From an uncultured Lachnospiraceae bacterium (GTDB taxonomy: Bacteria; Bacillota; Clostridia; Lachnospirales; Lachnospiraceae): a stretch of 64,000 nt of DNA. A program made the translations under genes and the position numbers. The notes below the pieces were generated by a model. It did not search any database and had not been told where the DNA came from. It was given only the letters and a program-made list of their open reading frames with translations. This document shows, in pieces, positions 37,523-46,828 of the stretch; within the stretch, counting starts at the first letter, position 1, and every line of letters begins with the position of its first letter. The DNA is taken from contig CAJUDM010000001.1 in assembly GCA_910584915.1 (NCBI GenBank), positions 181,592 to 245,591 of the forward strand. Reading direction: 5' to 3'.

Positions 37523-38740
37523 TTATACACCACCATTATCGCAAGTTAAACGCCTGTACATTTTCCGAGGCGCGATCACCTCCGCTGTTGAAAGGGGTCC
37601 TTCTACATAAGCCAGATCCTTAAAGTCTTTATCATCACCTAAATTCCCGGACAATCGTTCCGCCAGCTCCGCCAGCCTCCCTGCCGCCTTCTCCGCATTC
37701 CACTCCCGCACTATCGTCTCACAGGCGGCTTCTCCAAACCTCCTTCTTCTTCCCGCACTGCGCAAAAGAATTTCTGCTTTCTCCTCCATATCTCTCAGAT
37801 TGCCGCTTTCGAAGACCAACCCATTCTCTCCATTTTTAAGCAAAAATGGCACCGCCCCGATCGCATGACTCGCCAACACCGCACAGCCGCTGTTCATCGC
37901 CTCGTTCAGCACAGCGCCCCAGCCCTCTTTATAGTCACTGGTAAAGAGATAAACCTCCGTACGCTCCATCATCTCCCGCACCTTATCAGGCCGCAGATAA
38001 CCGCAGAGAGTCACCTCATTCTCCAGCCCCTTTTCCATTACCATCCGACGGATCTCCTCTTCCATCTCCCCGCCTCCTACCAGAGCGAGATGAAACTCGT
38101 ACCCCTTTTTCTTCAGATGCTCCGCCAGGAAAACCGGCAGTTCCGGATGTTTCCAGTCGATAAACCTTCCGGCCCACATCAGGCTCACTATGCCCTCCCT
38201 GTGCTTATCCAAGAGCGCCTCTTTTTCCTGTCCCCCAAACCGCTTTGTCGCAGGAAAATAGCCCCATTTCAGCATCTTTCCGGGATACGCCCGCACCAGA
38301 TGAAAGTCCGACGCCACATACCCGCCGGCGCACAGCAGATAGACCGGTGCCTTCCTGTATCGGGTGTGATCCTCATATTTCTTTTTCAGTCCTCTCGGTG
38401 AGACCGCCCTCCACTGTCCCGACTTGTAAATGCGCTCACTGTAGCGCAGGACCAGCTTCCCCGCCTCCAACCTCGGTCGAATATAGCTCTCCTCATCCGT
38501 GCCGCCGAACACCACCACATCGCTGTCCATGATCAGCTCCCTGCACTCCTCCGGCTCCTCATAAAACAGCTTCAGATAGGGCAGCTTTCCGCTCTCATCC
38601 TGCCAGCCCATCCGCAGCCTCTCCTCCTCCACCGGCTCCGTCTGGATGAAAGTATAGCCCTCCCCAAGAATCCTGTAAAGTTCATTGGATACTGGGATCT
38701 GATGATGATTTATATAATTGGAAACAAATGTTAATATCAT
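37523..38740 (-). CDS. Glycosyltransferase family 4
   Basis: A 405-residue GT-B enzyme. The N-terminus reads MILTFVSNYINHHQIPVSNE, typical of a Firmicutes GT4 subgroup. VSLMWAGRFIDWKHPELPVF, LALVGGGEMEEEIRRMV and EGWGAVLNEAMNSGCAVLAS carry the donor-domain motifs, with E in LNEAM as the catalytic-type acid. Its ATG overlaps the upstream stop (ATGA, 38737-38740). Two bases separate its end from the ATG of the frameshifted AAA gene. Confidence 0.88.
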   Translation of the reverse strand: MILTFVSNYINHHQIPVSNELYRILGEGYTFIQTEPVEEERLRMGWQDESGKLPYLKLFYEEPEECRELIMDSDVVVFGGTDEESYIRPRLEAGKLVLRYSERIYKSGQWRAVSPRGLKKKYEDHTRYRKAPVYLLCAGGYVASDFHLVRAYPGKMLKWGYFPATKRFGGQEKEALLDKHREGIVSLMWAGRFIDWKHPELPVFLAEHLKKKGYEFHLALVGGGEMEEEIRRMVMEKGLENEVTLCGYLRPDKVREMMERTEVYLFTSDYKEGWGAVLNEAMNSGCAVLASHAIGAVPFLLKNGENGLVFESGNLRDMEEKAEILLRSAGRRRRFGEAACETIVREWNAEKAAGRLAELAERLSGNLGDDKDFKDLAYVEGPLSTAEVIAPRKMYRRLTCDNGGV

Positions 38741-40503
38741 ACTTTTTTATAATCCGCTTCCTTCCATTGAGTTTCGTTGGTGCAGTACCAGATATAATCG
38801 CGCTCTTCGCCGCCCAGTTTCAGCGTATTGGTAACCGCAGGTACACGGAGAAGTGAAACAATAACGATAACGGCTGCCAATACCATCCCCTTTTGCACAC
38901 TTCTCCTTTTCAACAGTTCTCTTCTTTCTTCTCTGCTGCCGAAATTTACTTTCCACAGCCTTCCCGCCATCTCACGGTATCCCTGCAGAGTGTAAGGCAT
39001 CAGCATCAGATAATAAGGCACCACATAATGGCTTTTTGCCTCACCGATAAAATGAAATAAAAATCCGCCTAAAAATACTACGAGCAGATGTGCCCTTTCC
39101 AGCTTTAATTCTCTCCCCTTAATAATCAAATATAATAGTACACCAAAATAATAGACACTCTGCATGATATCCAGCAAGAGATACACGGCCGTATTCATGA
39201 TCCCGCCGTTATAGAAAAAATCTTTCATCGCATAGGAGAAATCTCCGCGGATATTTCTGGTATTCACTGTAGTAAAAAACTGAAAGGCCGGATCCGCCCA
39301 CATGGATGCCAGTTTCCTCGCAAAAAAGCGTACTGCATAATCTCTCTGTTCCGAAAACAGCGCAAAAGAATCCTCAAAACTTTTCCACACTTCTCCCTTT
39401 ATCACTTCAGGATCATTACTCACATGCCTGTAAAGATTCATCGGAAACTCATTATACCATCCCGGTGCGATACTGCTCTCCTGCAGCCCCATCGCCAGCC
39501 ATGCCGTCATCGGAATACCTCTTGTCGTATCTTCTCCTGTTATCAGATGCATAATGAATGGCGCGCCTTTTACCGCGGCCAGACCACAGACCGCTATAAC
39601 AAAGATCCCAGCCAGCATTTTTACGCTCTTTTTTCTGATCGCCTGTACAAACAGCATCAGCATAATAGCTATCATAAAAATTTCCGCATTACTTTTCCAT
39701 AATATCGCAAACATAATGCAGATACCGCTGCCTGTAAGATAACGCCATTTCCCCTCATTTTCAAAGACAAGCGCAAGATAGACTGCCCAGACCGCCAGAC
39801 ACACCTCCTGGATCGTTCCGTAGACAAACGTCACCTGCGTCCACATAGGCGCCATCAGAAGCAGCCCCAGATAAGTGTAATATACACTCCTGCGGTCAAA
39901 AAATCTCCCTGCGGTTTTTGAAATTCCCCAATATGCCAAAAACAGCACCGGCACATTGCATATCTGCATGGCAAGCGACGCCCTTTCCCCAAAAACAGCA
40001 ATAAACGGGCACATCATCAGTACCATACCATTCTGATAGGGCAACATGGAAAAATACTCGCCCTGTTTCCAGTCAGAATAATCACCTGACAACAATCGGC
40101 CTGCCGCACCGTAAACAGCTCCCTGATCGTATATCGGAGGAAGGTTCGCATGTAAAATAAACCAGGCCATTCCCGCCCCCAGGATCATTGTAGCAGACAA
40201 CGCCAATATCTTCAGCCTTCTCAGCTCTTTTCTTTCTCTTTCCTCTTTATCAGATACTTCCTTCTCTTTTTTATCGCTCTTTTTCTTTAAAAAAGAAAGA
40301 AACAGACAAAGCATTACAAGCCCAGCCCCCATTAAAAGCGGGAAATCCCTCAGATAATACACGTGCTCATCCGTATATACCATATAGCAGGTAGTAAAAA
40401 TGCTTAGAAGAAACAGATACAATATAATAACCGAAAACAATACGGCTACTATTTTGTCTCCCGTATTCAAAATGACTTTATTGAAATCAATCTTTCGCCG
40501 CAA
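38737..40503 (-). CDS. GT39-like membrane glycosyltransferase, tandem paralogue A
   Basis: A 588-residue protein with about ten helices. The first outer loop carries YTDEHVYYLRDFPLLM, and later GDYSDWKQGEYFSMLPYQNG, both matching the neighbouring gene (40509-42284). Paired acids (D-E) in the first loop and the YPYQNG/LPYQNG element fit PMT/GT39-type enzymes that take sugar from a polyprenyl-phosphate carrier. A highly charged inner loop (KKKSDKKEKEVSDKEERERK) follows helix 2. The start is TTG 40503 with AAGGA 8 nt upstream. The pair looks like an old tandem duplication with divergence of specificity. Confidence 0.72.
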   Translation of the reverse strand: MRRKIDFNKVILNTGDKIVAVLFSVIILYLFLLSIFTTCYMVYTDEHVYYLRDFPLLMGAGLVMLCLFLSFLKKKSDKKEKEVSDKEERERKELRRLKILALSATMILGAGMAWFILHANLPPIYDQGAVYGAAGRLLSGDYSDWKQGEYFSMLPYQNGMVLMMCPFIAVFGERASLAMQICNVPVLFLAYWGISKTAGRFFDRRSVYYTYLGLLLMAPMWTQVTFVYGTIQEVCLAVWAVYLALVFENEGKWRYLTGSGICIMFAILWKSNAEIFMIAIMLMLFVQAIRKKSVKMLAGIFVIAVCGLAAVKGAPFIMHLITGEDTTRGIPMTAWLAMGLQESSIAPGWYNEFPMNLYRHVSNDPEVIKGEVWKSFEDSFALFSEQRDYAVRFFARKLASMWADPAFQFFTTVNTRNIRGDFSYAMKDFFYNGGIMNTAVYLLLDIMQSVYYFGVLLYLIIKGRELKLERAHLLVVFLGGFLFHFIGEAKSHYVVPYYLMLMPYTLQGYREMAGRLWKVNFGSREERRELLKRRSVQKGMVLAAVIVIVSLLRVPAVTNTLKLGGEERDYIWYCTNETQWKEADYKKV

Positions 40504-40508
40504 AATAG

Positions 40509-42284
40509 TTATCCTTTCGTATAATCGATATAATCATTATTCCGATCTCTGTTATTTTGGCAAAACCATATATACTCTGATGTATCTGTTCCGAGTCTAA
40601 ACACAGATCCTGTTATATTTTCAGGAAGTGCTGCAATGACCAAAGCCAATACAAAAACTATAAGCAACCGCCTGACATCGCGATTTTTCTTCAAAATCAC
40701 AATCATTTTACCTTTGCTGTCCCGTTTTCTGCCTTCCCATTCTTTCCTTATACCGGCAAGCCTCTCCGCCGCTGCCCGGAATCCTTCTATCCCATATGGG
40801 AACAGCAGCAGATAATAAGGCAATATATACTGACATTTAGCTTCCCAAAAAAGATAAAACAGGAATCCGCCTAAAAAGCATATGATCAGCCCGGCCTTCT
40901 GCAGTCCTTTTTTATTTTCGGCAAAAAGCAGGAACAAAAGATCCCCAAGATATAAAACACTCTGCAATATATCCAATCCCAGAAACAATACTATGTTTAA
41001 CGGCATACCGTCACATAATACATTTTCAAATATCCCTTCCATGGAAGAGCGTGGGTGAAGCTTTGTGATCAGGGTCGTACATTCCAGGAAAGGGGCACTC
41101 CACATGGACGCGGTCTTTCTTGAAAAAAAGCGCAGGGCATAATCCGGTTGACCGGCAAATACTGCCAAGGTCTTTTTAAAATCTGTCACTGCCACCGGCA
41201 TCATCGCGGACGCGTCACCTACATATTTCGAATAGAGCCCTTCCGCATATCCGCTGTACCATCCTGGCGCCATCACGCTTTCTGTCAATCCGTCAACCAC
41301 ACTGCCTATAAACAGGATCCCGCTTCTTGTATCCTCTCCGGTCAAAACGCTGACAAATGACAGAGCTCCCTGCGTTCCGGCCAGATATATTCCCAACATC
41401 AAAAGTATTCCCAGAAACGATTTCATCTGCCCTGCGCGGACCGTATATACTGACAGCATAATAATAACCGCGATCACAAAAATGATATAATTGCTCTTCC
41501 ACATGACTGCCAGAAGCAGCAGTATCCCTGCTTCCACCAGATATTTTATTTTTCCGGTTTCTTCATACTTCTTTTCCTGCAGCACCCCCCAGACAGAACA
41601 ACACAATCCCGGGATCGTCCCGTAAATAAATGTCACATAACTCCACGCCGGAAAAAAAGCAAGCAACGCCAGATATGTCCATACAGCCGTCTTTCTCCCA
41701 AAATACTTTTCCGTCAGTTTACAGATTGCAAGAATCCCCGCATACCAACAAATCAGGTTAAATACCTTTACAGCTAGCAGCGCATACCCACCGAACAGAA
41801 AATGAAATACTGAGAAAAACAGCACCATTGTATTCTGATAGGGATACATATGCATATAATTTCCCGGCTTCCAGCGGGCATAATCCCCTGCCAGCAATTC
41901 CTTTGCCCCGATAAATACGTTCTCCTGATCCCCCTTTGGTACCACAGGAACCTTCATTACCCAGTATAACAACACCAAAAACCACACTATTGTAATACCT
42001 GTCAATATTCCTTTATGCAGTTTTTCACTCTCACAGATATTTTTCCGTTTCTTCCCCCTGTCATCTGCGAAGCTCTTAAGGCGGAAAAGTATAAAAAGCA
42101 AAAATAATAATCCCGGCAACATCAACTGAGGAAAGTCTTTTATGAAAAAAGTATGTTCATCCGTATATGCTGTAGTACATGAGGTAAACAGGCTTATCCA
42201 AAACAGATATAACATAATTACCGCAAATATACCGTAAACAATGTTTTTGCTGAAATTTAAGAACAATTCTCTGGCTTTTTCCAT
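40509..42284 (-). CDS. GT39-like membrane glycosyltransferase, tandem paralogue B
   Basis: A 591-residue protein of the same plan as the gene that follows it: YTDEHTFFIKDFPQLM in the first outer loop, GDYARWKPGNYMHMYPYQNT, FIYGTIPGLCCSVWGVL and SRKTASMWSAPFLECTTLIT. These aligned motifs in the same order confirm common origin with 38737-40503. Five bases separate the two. It would work at the outer membrane face, adding a residue from a lipid-linked donor. Donor unknown. Confidence 0.72.
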   Translation of the reverse strand: MEKARELFLNFSKNIVYGIFAVIMLYLFWISLFTSCTTAYTDEHTFFIKDFPQLMLPGLLFLLFILFRLKSFADDRGKKRKNICESEKLHKGILTGITIVWFLVLLYWVMKVPVVPKGDQENVFIGAKELLAGDYARWKPGNYMHMYPYQNTMVLFFSVFHFLFGGYALLAVKVFNLICWYAGILAICKLTEKYFGRKTAVWTYLALLAFFPAWSYVTFIYGTIPGLCCSVWGVLQEKKYEETGKIKYLVEAGILLLLAVMWKSNYIIFVIAVIIMLSVYTVRAGQMKSFLGILLMLGIYLAGTQGALSFVSVLTGEDTRSGILFIGSVVDGLTESVMAPGWYSGYAEGLYSKYVGDASAMMPVAVTDFKKTLAVFAGQPDYALRFFSRKTASMWSAPFLECTTLITKLHPRSSMEGIFENVLCDGMPLNIVLFLGLDILQSVLYLGDLLFLLFAENKKGLQKAGLIICFLGGFLFYLFWEAKCQYILPYYLLLFPYGIEGFRAAAERLAGIRKEWEGRKRDSKGKMIVILKKNRDVRRLLIVFVLALVIAALPENITGSVFRLGTDTSEYIWFCQNNRDRNNDYIDYTKG

Positions 42285-42334
42285 GTAAACTCCAATTTTT
42301 TACATATTTATATAACATACAGTTCGATATCAAT

Positions 42335-42400
42335 CCTTCGATATCTCCCTATAAATCTCCATCAATCTTTCACAATTTCCCCGTAAATCTCCATCAATCT
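42335..42400 (-). repeat. Duplicated 32-34 bp end of a glycosyltransferase gene
   Basis: TAAATCTCCATCAATCT occurs in the last codons of the gene (within 42369-42400) and again at and beyond its stop (within 42335-42368). The minus-strand unit AGATTGATGGAGATTTA is repeated with a 32-bp period across the TGA. A third, shorter echo follows. Confidence 0.6.
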
Positions 42401-43672
42401 CTCATAATTCTTCCGCGCATCATGAGTTCTTCCCGCATGGACTCTCGCAGACTCCCCGTAAGCCCTCACCCTCTCGCCGCCTGCAAACATTATCTTCACT
42501 GCCTCCGCCAGTCTCTTCACATCCCCCGCCGGGTAAAGCAGCCCGTCCACACCATTCGCAAAGATATCGGCTACGCCTCCCACCTCCGCGCATACCACGG
42601 GCATGCCGAGCAGCATCGCCTCTCCCACAGAATTCGGTGAATTTTCGATCGAAGAAGGGCACACAAACACATGGCTTTTCAAATACTGCTGTTTCATCTG
42701 CTCCGCGTCAAGCCGTCCGAGAAAATGCACTTTATGGAGCGTTCCCGTCTCCTTCATCAACTGCAGGATATATTTCCCGTAAGACTCCAGCTTCAGCTTC
42801 CCTTTCAACCCGTTTATCCCTTTTTCCGCCGCGGATTTGATGATACTGTTCCCCGCCACATAAATTTCCGCCTCAGGATACTTCTCCAAAATTTCCGGCA
42901 CAGCCCGCAGCATATAGTGAAGCCCCTTGATGGGATAATCCCCCTGGCTCAAAAATATGGAATACTTTTTGCAGTTCTCCTCCTGCCAGCGCCCGCCATA
43001 AAAATTGGAGCGCAATGTCTCATTCATAAAGTGGTATTCCGCCCTTGGATTCCACTCTTCGGTATATTTTTTATCCCATTTTGTGCGGCCTGTGATATGC
43101 CCGGCTCCCTGCACTGCCTCTATCTCATAGACTCCCCGTTGCACATACTTCTCATACTGCCTGCGCAGGTCATCCTGTTTTACCCTGTCGCGAAAGGTAG
43201 TCCTCCTCCAGACATGATCCGGCAGATCCGCTCGAAAATACCTCGCATAAATGCTGCAGAGCCCCTGTATTCCGATCAGGGTCCTCCCTCTGTTGCCAAA
43301 TGCTCTTACCGCCGCCAGCGTATGCGGATACTCTGTCCCGAAACAGTGGATCAGATCCGGGGAAAATTTCTGTATGATCTCTCTCAGACGTTTTTCTGTT
43401 TTTTCGTCGTACGCTTCAGCCCTGTGGACATCCTCACAAAACCCAAAAGCATGTATTTTCGCCTCCGTCTCCGGCGCCTGCAGCGTCCGGTCAAATTCCG
43501 CCAGCTCTTCCCCTGCCGGAAAGCATACTCCCAGCTCGATCCCGTTCTCCTTTTGGTGCCGCAGGATCGTATTGCCAAGCCCCGTGAGCCATCCCTCTTT
43601 ATTGCTTGCCTCCAGCTTAAGATGCTCCGCTACAAGCGGCAGCATGATATTGCAGATCCATAATACGCGCAT
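42362..43672 (-). CDS. Glycosyltransferase family 4
   Basis: A 436-residue GT-B enzyme. The opening MRVLWICNIMLPLVAEHL is followed by DLIHCFGTEYPHTLAAV, FLSQGDYPIKGLHYMLRAVP, EIYVAGNSIIKSAAEKG and SSIENSPNSVGEAMLLGMPV with the conserved acid. EVGGVADIFANGVDGLLYP closes the donor domain. No membrane segments. A 32-34 bp repeat covers its stop codon. Donor unknown. Confidence 0.88.
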   Translation of the reverse strand: MRVLWICNIMLPLVAEHLKLEASNKEGWLTGLGNTILRHQKENGIELGVCFPAGEELAEFDRTLQAPETEAKIHAFGFCEDVHRAEAYDEKTEKRLREIIQKFSPDLIHCFGTEYPHTLAAVRAFGNRGRTLIGIQGLCSIYARYFRADLPDHVWRRTTFRDRVKQDDLRRQYEKYVQRGVYEIEAVQGAGHITGRTKWDKKYTEEWNPRAEYHFMNETLRSNFYGGRWQEENCKKYSIFLSQGDYPIKGLHYMLRAVPEILEKYPEAEIYVAGNSIIKSAAEKGINGLKGKLKLESYGKYILQLMKETGTLHKVHFLGRLDAEQMKQQYLKSHVFVCPSSIENSPNSVGEAMLLGMPVVCAEVGGVADIFANGVDGLLYPAGDVKRLAEAVKIMFAGGERVRAYGESARVHAGRTHDARKNYERLMEIYGEIVKD

Positions 43673-43697
43673 AATCCCTCTCGATTTATCTCAATAT

Positions 43698-44522
43698 TTA
43701 TTTTCTGTAAATAAAATCCTTCATCTTATGATACGCCCCCGAAAACCTGCTGCTCTCCGCGATCCATCTGCGAAGCGGCGCAAGCGTCAGAAGCATGATC
43801 CCCTTATACTTAAGAATCTCCCCACGCTTCATATATCTTCTGATCACAAGTTCATGCTCCGCCCTGTCAATCTCCCGATTTTCTTTTGTCTCGGAGATCC
43901 CGCCGCCCTCGTAATCCGCTGTCACAAGATCCATATATCTGAATTCCGCTTTTCTCTTATAAAAGCACCACAGAAAATGATCATAGTCCGCCCGTATCTT
44001 CAGTTTCGTATCATATTTTTTATCCTTAAATAATCTTCTGTCATAAAAACAGGACTGATGACACGGAATATTCCGATAGCATGTAAATCCGGTGATCTCC
44101 GGCGCAGAATGTACCATAGCACCTGTCCGCATACAGTAAGTATTTCCGTAAAAAATGATAGGCACGTCTCCTGTGCAATTCTCCCTCTCCGTTTCTTCCG
44201 CAACCATCCCAAGCACACTTCGGCCATGGAGCCTGTCCCCGCAGTTTAAAAACAGAATATATTCTCCTTGACAGACTTCCAGTGCTTGATTCATACCGTC
44301 ATATACGTTCCTGTCCGCCCGAATTAACAGTTTCAGTTTTCCCTCTGTGATTGCACGCCTTGCCGCCTCATTCTGCCGCAGGTTCTCTATCGATCCATCT
44401 TTGGAGCCACCGTCTTTGACTATGATCTCAAAGTCATGAAAATCCTGCTCCAGTATACTTTTTATCGTGATTAGCAGCTTTTTCCCCGGATTGAAACTTG
44501 CTGTTATGATGGAAAATTTCAT
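43698..44522 (-). CDS. Glycosyltransferase family 2, WcaA-like
   Basis: A 274-residue GT-A enzyme: FSIITASFNPGKKLLITIKS, IIVKDGGSKDGSIENLRQN, RADRNVYDGMNQALEVCQG and YILFLNCGDRLHGRSVLG, where the metal motif is NCGDR. This subgroup pairs DGGSxDGS with the YDGMNQAL element, as in PssE/WcaA-type enzymes. CHQSCFYDRRLFKDKKYD and ADYDHFLWCFYKR follow. Its ATG overlaps the upstream membrane protein's stop by the sequence ATGA. Confidence 0.88.
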   Translation of the reverse strand: MKFSIITASFNPGKKLLITIKSILEQDFHDFEIIVKDGGSKDGSIENLRQNEAARRAITEGKLKLLIRADRNVYDGMNQALEVCQGEYILFLNCGDRLHGRSVLGMVAEETERENCTGDVPIIFYGNTYCMRTGAMVHSAPEITGFTCYRNIPCHQSCFYDRRLFKDKKYDTKLKIRADYDHFLWCFYKRKAEFRYMDLVTADYEGGGISETKENREIDRAEHELVIRRYMKRGEILKYKGIMLLTLAPLRRWIAESSRFSGAYHKMKDFIYRK

Positions 44523-46828
44523 GGATCCTGTTTTCCCTTTCCGATTCTCTTCATTATTTTCCCAATACCCTGTTCCTTCACCATCACATATAAAACTGCC
44601 AGTACAGATAGAACACTAATCAACTCTGCCATCCGCCACAGTTTTCTTTCACTCACCTCCAATAGTATCATTCCCTGATAACCGGGCGGCAACATGATCC
44701 GAATTCTACAGTTTTCACCATATGTTAAAAATAGACTCTCTTTTGTCTCCACATCTTTCGCCTTGTAACACGGGTAGAAAAACAACGGCACATCAATATA
44801 CCCTTCTGTCACTCCTGCATTCATACAAGTCATCGCAATGTTGGTATATTCTTTCTTATAATCTGAAACCATAACATTTCCTTCTGAAGTCAATAATTCA
44901 TGGCTTACATCTCCGTCATTCGCCTCAGCCGGAAGATAAATCTTTGATTCCATGACATAATTTACAGCATTATATTCATAAGTTTTAGCATATGGAAAAT
45001 CATTGGTTAACAGATTCCAATAAGAAATCAAAATCTCTAATATCATTGCCACTATGATCCCGCCTACTGCCGCATACTCCATAATTCTGAACTTTCGTTT
45101 CACTCTGTTCTTTATATTAAGCTTCCATAATGTATATGCACAGACAATCGAAACTGACGAAAAAACAGAAACCATGCATATAAATCGAAAAGGGAACTGT
45201 ATAATATTCACCAATTTATGAATAAACGGGTGAATACTTTCTATTCTGCTATAAGGTATAATATTTGTCGACATCAATAGCGTTAGCATCGCAAAAAATA
45301 CAGAAATTTTTAATAAATTCCTTATCTTATTCTCCTCAGCATTAAAAATATTTTTTTTACAAACCAAAAGTATTACAACTGCTAAAATCAAAGCTAACAT
45401 CAATGGCAGGCCTAACGCGAAAATACTGTCTCCTGCACCATCAATATATAGTTTAAAAATCTTAGAAACAGGAATACCTCTATCTTCAAGTTTCCACTCC
45501 GTCTCAAGAAAATGAATCTTATAATCATTTCCCAGATAACTATTTAAGAAAGGAATAATAAACCATAAATTCCACAGAATCGTTATAATTCCTGCTTTAC
45601 ACAAATTTAAAAAAATCCGTTTACTGAATATCCATTTTGTTCTAATAATACAAAACAAAATAAACAGAAATGAAACCATCATACAAGATAGCACATGAGA
45701 CTGAATACAACCTGTCAGCCCTAACACCATATAAAACCATCCATTTTTCTCTTCAATCAGATAAATTCCAAGTAAGATAAGCGGTAAAAAGGCAAGCGCT
45801 GTATATTCACCCAATGCACATCTAATATAAATATTTATCAGTCTATACAGGCTCAACGAGTAGAGAAATGCCCCAAATAATGCTATTTTATCATCTTTTG
45901 CTATTTTTAGAAAGCATGCATAAGCAATCCAGGCAGTCATCAAGTTAAATACAACTATATAAAATTTATATGCTGTTTGTATGCTATAACCCAGCAAAGT
46001 AAGCATTGCCGGAAAATATAAAAAGATGTCCCCATAAAACAACGGAGCCCCATATCCAAATTCATTCCACCAATTAGGCATAACTTTTACAGGAAACTGC
46101 CCTGCCTGTAGACCTTCTGCAATTCCTTCTATACGATATATATGAAATCTATAATCATGTCCATGTATAACAAAATCATTCATAAGCGGAATACTGCCAA
46201 GCAACGCAATGCCTGCGATCACACACTTGACCCAAAGACGCCGCTTAACTTCCTCCCATGTAAAATGTCCTATCTCATATAATTCTACATTGGCAAACAA
46301 GAGCAGTGCCATCAGCAAAAATGCCGGTGTATAATCAGGTATCTGATACAATAAAATTCTTTTGACCGTCAGATAACCGCCTCCACAGAAATGCACCGCT
46401 ATCCTCAAGTCACTATCCTTTTTCAGCCATGCATGCACTTCCTGACTGTTATGATAAGATTTCAGCGAGACAGCCCTTTCCTCATTTCCAATATCTTCAT
46501 TCAATACATTTCCCGTTTTGAGCGCCTGAACAATAAAACCGTTATCATCATAGCCTGTTTCATACTCAATCCTGACCTTGTACCAGCCTCTTTTTATTTC
46601 ACCTGTCGTAACATCTAAGATATAACCATAATTACCATCATTTTCATCAATAGAAAAAAATCCTTCCTCGGAGATACTTCCACCTGAAAGATTATTTTTA
46701 TCAAAAAACACATCCTGCTCATTTTGGGCTGAATATTTTATTATGACTATACTCAATACACATAGCAGTATCTGTGCCACTAAACATTTTTTGAAATTAT
46801 TTTTATAAAATTCCCCTAGTCCTCTCAT
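44519..46828 (-). CDS. Membrane protein with outer beta-rich domain and GT-C-like core, tandem paralogue A
   Basis: A 769-residue protein. After one helix comes an outer domain (about 45-165) with GYILDVTTGEIKRGWYKVRI and HFCGGGYLTVKRILLYQIPD. Then about eleven helices, starting with GHDYRFHIYRIEGIAEGLQA, QFPVKVMPNWWNEFGYGAP and LFYGDIFLYFPAML; this D/H-R-x-x-x-A-x-x-L-x-x-G-x-F-P-V pattern is that of the PTPS-related membrane protein group, thought to be GT-C-like. A second outer domain ends with LPPGYQGMILLEVSERKLW before the last helix. Overlaps on both sides are ATGA. AT-rich compared with its sister. Confidence 0.75.
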   Translation of the reverse strand: MRGLGEFYKNNFKKCLVAQILLCVLSIVIIKYSAQNEQDVFFDKNNLSGGSISEEGFFSIDENDGNYGYILDVTTGEIKRGWYKVRIEYETGYDDNGFIVQALKTGNVLNEDIGNEERAVSLKSYHNSQEVHAWLKKDSDLRIAVHFCGGGYLTVKRILLYQIPDYTPAFLLMALLLFANVELYEIGHFTWEEVKRRLWVKCVIAGIALLGSIPLMNDFVIHGHDYRFHIYRIEGIAEGLQAGQFPVKVMPNWWNEFGYGAPLFYGDIFLYFPAMLTLLGYSIQTAYKFYIVVFNLMTAWIAYACFLKIAKDDKIALFGAFLYSLSLYRLINIYIRCALGEYTALAFLPLILLGIYLIEEKNGWFYMVLGLTGCIQSHVLSCMMVSFLFILFCIIRTKWIFSKRIFLNLCKAGIITILWNLWFIIPFLNSYLGNDYKIHFLETEWKLEDRGIPVSKIFKLYIDGAGDSIFALGLPLMLALILAVVILLVCKKNIFNAEENKIRNLLKISVFFAMLTLLMSTNIIPYSRIESIHPFIHKLVNIIQFPFRFICMVSVFSSVSIVCAYTLWKLNIKNRVKRKFRIMEYAAVGGIIVAMILEILISYWNLLTNDFPYAKTYEYNAVNYVMESKIYLPAEANDGDVSHELLTSEGNVMVSDYKKEYTNIAMTCMNAGVTEGYIDVPLFFYPCYKAKDVETKESLFLTYGENCRIRIMLPPGYQGMILLEVSERKLWRMAELISVLSVLAVLYVMVKEQGIGKIMKRIGKGKQDP

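Noticed and set aside
42671..43663. 330-codon plus-strand open frame
   Set aside because: Antisense to a clear GT4 gene; no motif or ribosome site supports it.
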